A stretch of 38,434 bases of DNA from Desulfosporosinus sp. HMP52 (GTDB lineage: Bacteria; Bacillota; Desulfitobacteriia; Desulfitobacteriales; Desulfitobacteriaceae), in contig NZ_JMGA01000044.1 of assembly GCF_000765145.1 (NCBI RefSeq), forward strand, positions 1-38,434. The letters are read 5' to 3'. Shown piece by piece: positions 33,800 to 38,434 of this stretch. The notes under the pieces are model-generated. The model was not told the origin of the DNA and made no database searches. It saw only the letters and a list, made by a program, of their open reading frames with translations. Numbering within the stretch: position 1 is the stretch's first letter; each line of letters opens with the position of its first letter. The position numbers were made by a program, and so were the translations under genes.

Positions 33800-35967
33800 T
33801 GGCTGACAAACAATTTAAAAAGAAAATTTCAGATGCACTAGATAATAATGTTTTACGAGGAGCCTTGGGGCGTTTTGGAGATGCCTACGTGATTTCTCGT
33901 GAAAAAGCTTATGAAGGTTACGATTTTAAAGAAATCAGCGATAATATTGCAGAAGTAAAATCCTATGCTGCCAGTCATTTGGATGAAATGATTGATCAAT
34001 TTGAAAAGCAAGCTACTGCTCGAGGCGCAAAAGTATATCGTGCCTCAACTGGTGAGGAGGCAAAACAATATATTCTCGAGTTAGCAAAAAAGAAAGAAGT
34101 AAAACGGGTTGTTAAGTCCAAATCAATGGTTTCAGAAGAGATTTTACTGAATAAAACCTTAATGTCGGCAGGAATGGAAGTACAGGAATCCGACTTAGGA
34201 GAATGGATTGTACAACTTGCCGGACAACATCCCTCCCACATGGTTATGCCAGCAATCCATATGACGAAAGAAGAGGTTGCTGACGTTTTCTCCGGACATT
34301 TACACAAGCTAAATCAGCCTGTTATAGCTGAACTTGTTAAAACAGCCAGAGAAGAACTGCGAAAATCGTTCCTAGAGGCAGACATGGGTATTTCTGGTGC
34401 TAACATGGCAATTGCAGAGACAGGAACACTAATTATGCTTACCAATGAAGGTAATGGTCGTTTAACTTCAACCTTGCCGCCTACTCATGTTTTCTTAGTG
34501 GGCATAGAAAAACTCGTACCAAACTTTGAAGATGCTACACACATTCTCCAAGCACTGCCAAGAAGTGCGACAGGTCAACAAATTACCAGTTATGTAAGTA
34601 TGGTAACAGGCCCGACACCAGCTTATTATCCAGACGGAACAGTTCAAGATAAGGAATTCCATATCGTCTTAATGGATAATGGTCGACGCAAGATGTATGA
34701 GGATGAAAAGTTTAAAAAGACTTTTCAATGCATTCGCTGCGCATCCTGCCTTAATGTTTGCCCAGCATTCCAACTTGTGGGTGGGCATGTCTATGGACAT
34801 ATTTATACTGGGGGCATCGGAACCATATTAACTAACTTTGTAAATTCAGAAAAAGATGCTCAAAATCCTCAAAATCTTTGTCTCCAATGCGGCAAGTGTT
34901 CAGAGGTTTGTCCAGGACAATTAGACATACCTCAAATGATCCTGGAATTACGCAATCGTATGGGAGAAAAGACCGGTCTTCCATTCACCCAAAAATTCGC
35001 CCTTGATGTAGTGTCTAATCGGCGTTTATTCCATTCAATGCTGCGCATGGCCTCAATTGCTCAAAAGCCATTTACTAAGGGACAGCCTGTAATCCGACAT
35101 TTACCGATGTTTCTTTCCGGTCTCACGGAGAAGAAGAGTTTACCTGCTGTCGCCAAGGTTCCTTTTCGAGATGTATTTAAAACGATTAAGCAGGATATTA
35201 AAAATCGAAAAGGGAAGATTGCACTTTATGCAGGATGCCTAATTGATTTTGTCTACCCTAGAATTGGTGAAGGGGTAATTAAGGCGCTCAATGAAAAGGG
35301 TTATGAAGTAGTCTTCCCTGATGGACAATCTTGTTGTGGAGCCCCAGCGACCTATATGGGTGACCGGGGGAATGCACGTAAGTGTGCGATTATGAATATT
35401 GAAGCTTTAGAGGCTGAAAAGGTCGATTATGTTGTCTCTGCTTGCCCGACTTGTACACATGCTCTTAAGGAGAGCTTCAAAGAGTTACTGCATGATGACC
35501 CGGCTTTAGCTTCTCGTGCAGAAGAATTAAGCAAAAAAGCAAAAGATTTCTCCAAATTGTTATTTGACTTGGGAGGCTTAACACCGGGCGGAGATGGGAT
35601 TCCGCTAAAGGTAACCTATCATGATTCCTGTCACTTGAAAAGGTCAATGGGAGTTTATACTGAACCACGCAAGATTTTAACCGATACTTCAGGAGTTCAA
35701 CTTATTGAGATGAAGGAATCTGATCGTTGCTGTGGTTTTGCGGGATCCTACTCGATTAAATTTCCGGAGTTATCTGGTCCTATCTTAGACCGAAAACTAA
35801 ATAACATTGAAGAATCAGGTGCGGATGTTGTGGTTGTAGACTGTCCGGGTTGTTTGATGCAGATCTCAGGGGGGCTTGATAAACGAAATCCTGGATTAAA
35901 AGCAATCCACACTGCAGAGCTTCTTTTAGATAAACGAAAAAATGTGAAGAAAAATAGAGTTAAGTAG
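33799..35967 (+). CDS. LutB-LutA fusion, iron-sulphur lactate oxidation protein
   Basis: A 722-residue fusion of LutB and LutA. Residues 1-300 are a LUD domain (MAIAETGTLIMLTNEGNGR). Next come two [4Fe-4S] ferredoxin motifs, C311/C314/C317/C321 (CIRCASCLNVCP) and C361/C364/C367/C371 (CLQCGKCSEVCP). The C-terminal third is a LutA-like pair of CCG domains: YAGCLIDFVYP with SCCGAPATY, then DSCHLKRSMGVY with DRCCGFAGSY. Together with LutC it should form an L-lactate dehydrogenase passing electrons to an unknown acceptor. Similar fusions occur in Desulfovibrio lactate operons. No lactate permease is next to it. Confidence 0.92.
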   Translation: MADKQFKKKISDALDNNVLRGALGRFGDAYVISREKAYEGYDFKEISDNIAEVKSYAASHLDEMIDQFEKQATARGAKVYRASTGEEAKQYILELAKKKEVKRVVKSKSMVSEEILLNKTLMSAGMEVQESDLGEWIVQLAGQHPSHMVMPAIHMTKEEVADVFSGHLHKLNQPVIAELVKTAREELRKSFLEADMGISGANMAIAETGTLIMLTNEGNGRLTSTLPPTHVFLVGIEKLVPNFEDATHILQALPRSATGQQITSYVSMVTGPTPAYYPDGTVQDKEFHIVLMDNGRRKMYEDEKFKKTFQCIRCASCLNVCPAFQLVGGHVYGHIYTGGIGTILTNFVNSEKDAQNPQNLCLQCGKCSEVCPGQLDIPQMILELRNRMGEKTGLPFTQKFALDVVSNRRLFHSMLRMASIAQKPFTKGQPVIRHLPMFLSGLTEKKSLPAVAKVPFRDVFKTIKQDIKNRKGKIALYAGCLIDFVYPRIGEGVIKALNEKGYEVVFPDGQSCCGAPATYMGDRGNARKCAIMNIEALEAEKVDYVVSACPTCTHALKESFKELLHDDPALASRAEELSKKAKDFSKLLFDLGGLTPGGDGIPLKVTYHDSCHLKRSMGVYTEPRKILTDTSGVQLIEMKESDRCCGFAGSYSIKFPELSGPILDRKLNNIEESGADVVVVDCPGCLMQISGGLDKRNPGLKAIHTAELLLDKRKNVKKNRVK

Positions 35968-36063
35968 CTGGTTCTACATTATTAGTGATAAATATTTATT
36001 TTTCTGCCAAGGATTTTCTAGCGGGCAGCAAGAAGTAAGTGAGTGTAAAGCAAACAACCTTTT

Positions 36064-36461
36064 GTCTTAAAAAGTAGGCAATGTGTTGCCACGAAAGCGA
36101 GCGAAATCGTGATAGGGAAAAGGATGTTGGCTAGAGAAGAAAGGCCAGAGAGGAAAACCATTACCAATGACGTTTTTTGCTATAGAACTTATAAGGGTCG
36201 GACTTGAAATGTTGATAAAGCTTAATTTGTAAGAATGAATCGATGCTTGTCAAACTTTTATAAGAATCTATACAATGCGTTTTTATGATATGAATGGTTG
36301 TATCCGATACTGAAGCCTTATAACTTAATTTGGCCCTTCTGACGTGCCTGCAGCATACAAAGGAAGGGTGCCTTAGGGATTGCACCTCTGAAAACAGAGT
36401 GGGTCGTTGCAAGAACTGAGATTGAAAGAACCCCAAGAAATGATTTTTGGGGTCTTTTTTT
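36064..36461 (+). ncRNA. Candidate structured RNA in a 698-bp gene-free region
   Basis: No credible gene lies between 35968 and 36665, yet the sequence is full of helices: GGCAA/TTGCC near 36074-36087; CACGA/TCGTG around 36088-36110; a long-range stem 36181-36194 with 36258-36272 (one bulge); an inner TTGA-AAGC/GCTT-TCAA stem; CCCTTC/GAAGGG (36334-36368); GGTGC/GCACC (36367-36386); TCTG/CAGA (36387-36398). It ends in a Rho-independent terminator. I could not match it to a known riboswitch, T-box, 6S, tmRNA, SRP or RNase P RNA by eye. It may be an independent RNA or a decayed leader, as the next gene starts 200 bp later. Confidence 0.35.
36430..36461 (+). terminator. Rho-independent terminator
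   Basis: A 7-bp GC-rich stem (36430-36436 with 36447-36453) is followed by C and seven T. It lies 204 bp before the next gene, so it ends an upstream transcript and is not a simple gene terminator of lutBA, whose stop is 460 bp away. Confidence 0.8.
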
Positions 36462-36665
36462 ATCGTCAACTAAATTTCCGCCTAAAAACCCGGTGTAGAA
36501 ATAATTAATTTTTATAAAGTTATAGATAGAATCAAAATAAGGTGGGAATAATATTAGTTAACTTTAAACATCTCAGATGTCTAGAAGGAATTTCAAATAA
36601 AAAGGGAGAATACTATCTTAAGAGCACAGACAAGTGTTTAAGACCTCAATAGGAGGATTATAATT

Positions 36666-37361
36666 GTGATCCAAGCTATTCTCTTTGACATAGAGGGAAC
36701 ATTAACTAATCTTGATATGGTAAAGTTTATGCAGAATTATCTGGGTATATTAGCACCGCGTTTTTCACATATAATTTCTCCCGATAAGTTTACCAAACAA
36801 TTAATAAAATCTATGGAGAACGTTCAAAAGGAACGAAATCATGAACAAACGGTAATGCAGGCTTTTTTCGAAGACTTCTCAAAATCTACCGGCCAATCTG
36901 TTCAAACTTTAAAACAAATTTTTGATAGGTTTTATACAACTGATTTCCCCGCTTTACGTTGTCTAGTACAGCCAAATGCTCATGGGGCTAAAGTTGTAGC
37001 TAAGTCAATTCAAGAAGGGTTTTTAACTGCTATAGTTTCCGATCCCTTAATGCCGCTAGTGGCCATTCAAGAACAGATTCGTTGGACGGATCTTAATCCC
37101 GAGCAATTTAAGGTGATTGCGTCCTTAGATAACTTCCACTATACTAAACCACAGCTAGAGTTTTTTAATGAAATTGCTGAAAAGCTTGGTGTTAGATCAG
37201 AAAGTTGTTTGTTAGTAAGTACGCATAGCAAAGATCTTATCTGTCAAGAACTAGGTATGCAGGTCTTTTTAATTGAAAAGGCCTTAGAGTCTAAGAATCA
37301 AGATCATCAGGCAGGTCAATTAGAGGATCTTTATCGACTTATTAGTAATGGTCTGTTATAA
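36666..37361 (+). CDS. HAD-like protein with altered catalytic motifs
   Basis: A 231-residue haloacid-dehalogenase-fold protein. Motif I reads FDIEGT (D8, E10) and so has Glu where phosphatases have the second Asp, a change also seen in enolase-phosphatase MtnC (DIEGTT). Motif II is VSDPL, and motif III is the Lys in YTKPQLEFF. Where motif IV usually reads GDxxxxD, this protein has STHSKDL, losing the first acidic residue. Hydrolase activity is therefore doubtful, and it may bind phosphorylated ligands without turnover. It starts at GTG 36666, nine bases after AGGAGG. A predicted helical cap domain lies at about 20-100. Confidence 0.8.
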   Translation: MIQAILFDIEGTLTNLDMVKFMQNYLGILAPRFSHIISPDKFTKQLIKSMENVQKERNHEQTVMQAFFEDFSKSTGQSVQTLKQIFDRFYTTDFPALRCLVQPNAHGAKVVAKSIQEGFLTAIVSDPLMPLVAIQEQIRWTDLNPEQFKVIASLDNFHYTKPQLEFFNEIAEKLGVRSESCLLVSTHSKDLICQELGMQVFLIEKALESKNQDHQAGQLEDLYRLISNGLL

Positions 37362-37516
37362 AAAATCTTAGCCTTGCTTTTAATCAATTATGAGGCTCCA
37401 TCTACTTAAGAGTTGGGGTTCATATTCTACTTCGGTAAATAACCTTCTCGGTGAAGTCACGATGTTCTGCTTTAATTTAACGAGTTACTGCGAAGATACA
37501 GAAAGGAAGGATTAGG

Positions 37517-37969
37517 GTGGGAATCCTTTGCCATTACGTCGTCGATAGTATTATAGATAGTCCAACTCCGCCTTTTCCTTCTGTACGCATGGCGCAGTTG
37601 TTTTACGAATTTCTAAGGCGATATAATGAGTGGAAGTATATAAGACGCCAGGAAACGATTGGAATGTTTGTTGTTTTAACCCTGGGCTTTTTAGCTCTAA
37701 CTATGCCGTGGTTGCTTCCAAAAGTTGGCATTGTTATAAGTATTGCAATGTTTATTCTATTTTATTTTGCTGCGAGACACTATATCAAGCTAAATGAGCA
37801 AGTATGTCATTTATATGTTAATGTTCATATTTTGCATCATCATTTAACCGGTAAATTAGAAGTAGGTTTTTGTGACCATCGGGGGACTTGTCAATGTGCT
37901 GAGAATTTTAGGGTTTATGTTTTGAAGAAATATAATATCTCTTTTGATGATGGATTTCCATTAAGGTAA
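37517..37969 (+). CDS. Two-helix membrane protein, unknown
   Basis: A 150-residue protein I do not recognise. Two adjacent transmembrane helices (about 50-67 and 69-86) form a hairpin, with a basic, cytoplasmic-type N-terminal region before them. After the helices come LHHHLTG and a cysteine/histidine cluster (CDHRGTCQC), which could bind a metal. It starts at GTG 37517 behind AAGGAAGG; ATG 37589 is possible but has no ribosome binding site. It precedes rubredoxin by 94 bp; whether they share a transcript is unclear. Confidence 0.72.
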   Translation: MGILCHYVVDSIIDSPTPPFPSVRMAQLFYEFLRRYNEWKYIRRQETIGMFVVLTLGFLALTMPWLLPKVGIVISIAMFILFYFAARHYIKLNEQVCHLYVNVHILHHHLTGKLEVGFCDHRGTCQCAENFRVYVLKKYNISFDDGFPLR

Positions 37970-38063
37970 ATGAAGGGAGTGATGCGAAAACTGGCAAAAA
38001 AGCGAGAATAATGTTAGAATAGATAATATATCATCCTTAAAACTAGAAATGGAGGAAAATTAT

Positions 38064-38225
38064 ATGAAAAAATATGTTTGTTCAGCCTGCGGTTATGTCT
38101 ATGACCCAGAAGTTGGGGATCCAGATTCCGGTATTGCACCTGGTACAGCTTTTGAGGATATTCCTGAAGATTGGGTATGTCCGCTATGTGGGGTAGGTAA
38201 AGATATGTTTGAGGTTTCAGAGTAA
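38064..38225 (+). CDS. Rubredoxin
   Basis: A 53-residue one-iron electron carrier. The four iron-ligating cysteines are in CSACGY (C6, C9) and CPLCGV (C39, C42), with the usual aromatic core ([14 protein letters not shown]). The ATG follows TGGAGGAAAA, seven bases upstream. Rubredoxins in anaerobes serve oxygen and superoxide reduction systems; no such reductase is in view. The length is exactly typical. Confidence 0.96.
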   Translation: MKKYVCSACGYVYDPEVGDPDSGIAPGTAFEDIPEDWVCPLCGVGKDMFEVSE

Positions 38226-38275
38226 CACTTGACATATGAGTTATTTTTGAAATACCTCCGATAGGGTTACGGTGG

Positions 38276-38326
38276 ATAAAACGAAGAACGGGAAAAGCTC
38301 TCAGCTTTTCCCGTTCTTCGTTTTAT
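38276..38326. terminator. Bidirectional 24-bp terminator hairpin
   Basis: Arms 38276-38299 and 38303-38326 pair perfectly with a 3-nt loop. A T run follows at 38334-38340, and A4 within the left arm serves the other direction. It separates rubredoxin from the convergent gene at the window end. Confidence 0.92.
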
Positions 38327-38338
38327 AGTATAGTTTTT

Positions 38339-38434
38339 TTAGAGTTCCATTATTGCAGCTTCATCCCGGTCTAGCTTCTCCATGCATACCTTCAACCGGG
38401 TACGCAGGGCAGAGTCACTTTCAGCAACTCCCAT
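38339..38434 (-). CDS. C-terminal end of a minus-strand gene (partial)
   Basis: An open frame enters from the right edge and ends with TAA 38339-38341. The last 31 codons give a helical, charged tail (LRTRLKVCMEKLDRDEAAIMEL). The Met at the edge may be internal. It is not recognised; the strong terminator just downstream supports a real gene end. Confidence 0.55.
   Translation of the reverse strand: MGVAESDSALRTRLKVCMEKLDRDEAAIMEL

Noticed and set aside
36064-36461. T-box or SAM riboswitch ahead of the HAD gene
   Set aside because: No TGGNACCGCG or other riboswitch core was found, and the terminator is too far from the gene.
36161-36469. 102-codon open frame on the minus strand
   Set aside because: It begins inside the terminator at 36430-36461, has no ribosome binding site, and its composition is that of random A/T-rich sequence. 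The region is better read as structured RNA or non-coding.
38014-38235. 73-codon open frame on the minus strand
   Set aside because: It runs antisense across rubredoxin, whose sequence is unmistakable.

Overview
The window looks like chromosomal DNA from an anaerobic, endospore-forming Firmicute of the Desulfosporosinus/Desulfitobacterium (Peptococcaceae) type. The grounds are strong AGGAGG ribosome binding sites with frequent GTG and TTG starts, spoVS behind a sigma-H-like promoter, a Firmicute-type LexA box at recA, a rubredoxin, and a lactate-utilisation locus whose second protein is a LutB-LutA fusion. The genus is inferred from gene content and was not checked by a search. No insertion sequence, prophage, CRISPR array, rRNA or tRNA was seen.

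Layout. 1-275: end of an upstream gene, two nested hairpins and a terminator. 276-920 (-): protein with a YgiT-like zinc-finger start. 1090-5447: complete pstSCAB-phoU phosphate operon. 5574-7459: rimO-pgsA, translationally coupled. 7600-9676: two-gene operon under a 17-bp inverted repeat, coding a single-pass membrane protein and a short FtsH-like protease. 9840-14464: cinA, DEAD-box helicase, then recA-recX behind a LexA box. 14487-18321: leader with hairpins, rny, a conserved unknown, ymdB-type phosphodiesterase, spoVS. 18463-21192: M19 dipeptidase, PHP phosphoesterase, a coiled-coil protein, and an HD-domain protein on the minus strand. 21342-27648: guaB, small membrane protein, glycerate kinase, TetR regulator, S58 (DmpA-type) peptidase, and a 416-residue unknown. 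27626-29038 (-): PAS histidine kinase. 29334-29786: short ArgA-type acetyltransferase with an ARG-box-like operator on its -10. 29925-31511: compact class II terpene cyclase of the squalene-hopene/sporulenol type. 31650-32739 (-): a 53-residue protein and a TPR membrane protein. 33227-35967: lutC and lutBA fusion behind a FadR/LldR-type operator. 36064-36461: gene-free region with several helices and a terminator, a possible unassigned RNA. 36666-38434: HAD-like protein with altered motifs, a two-helix membrane protein, rubredoxin, and the end of a minus-strand gene.

Most of the window is conserved housekeeping: phosphate uptake, lipid synthesis, recombination, RNA decay, purine synthesis and sporulation. 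The parts least explained by known biology are the membrane-protein/short-FtsH pair with its palindromic promoter, the stand-alone compact terpene cyclase, the RNA-like gene-free stretches at 79-252, 14522-14692 and 36064-36461, and several conserved-looking proteins that I do not recognise.
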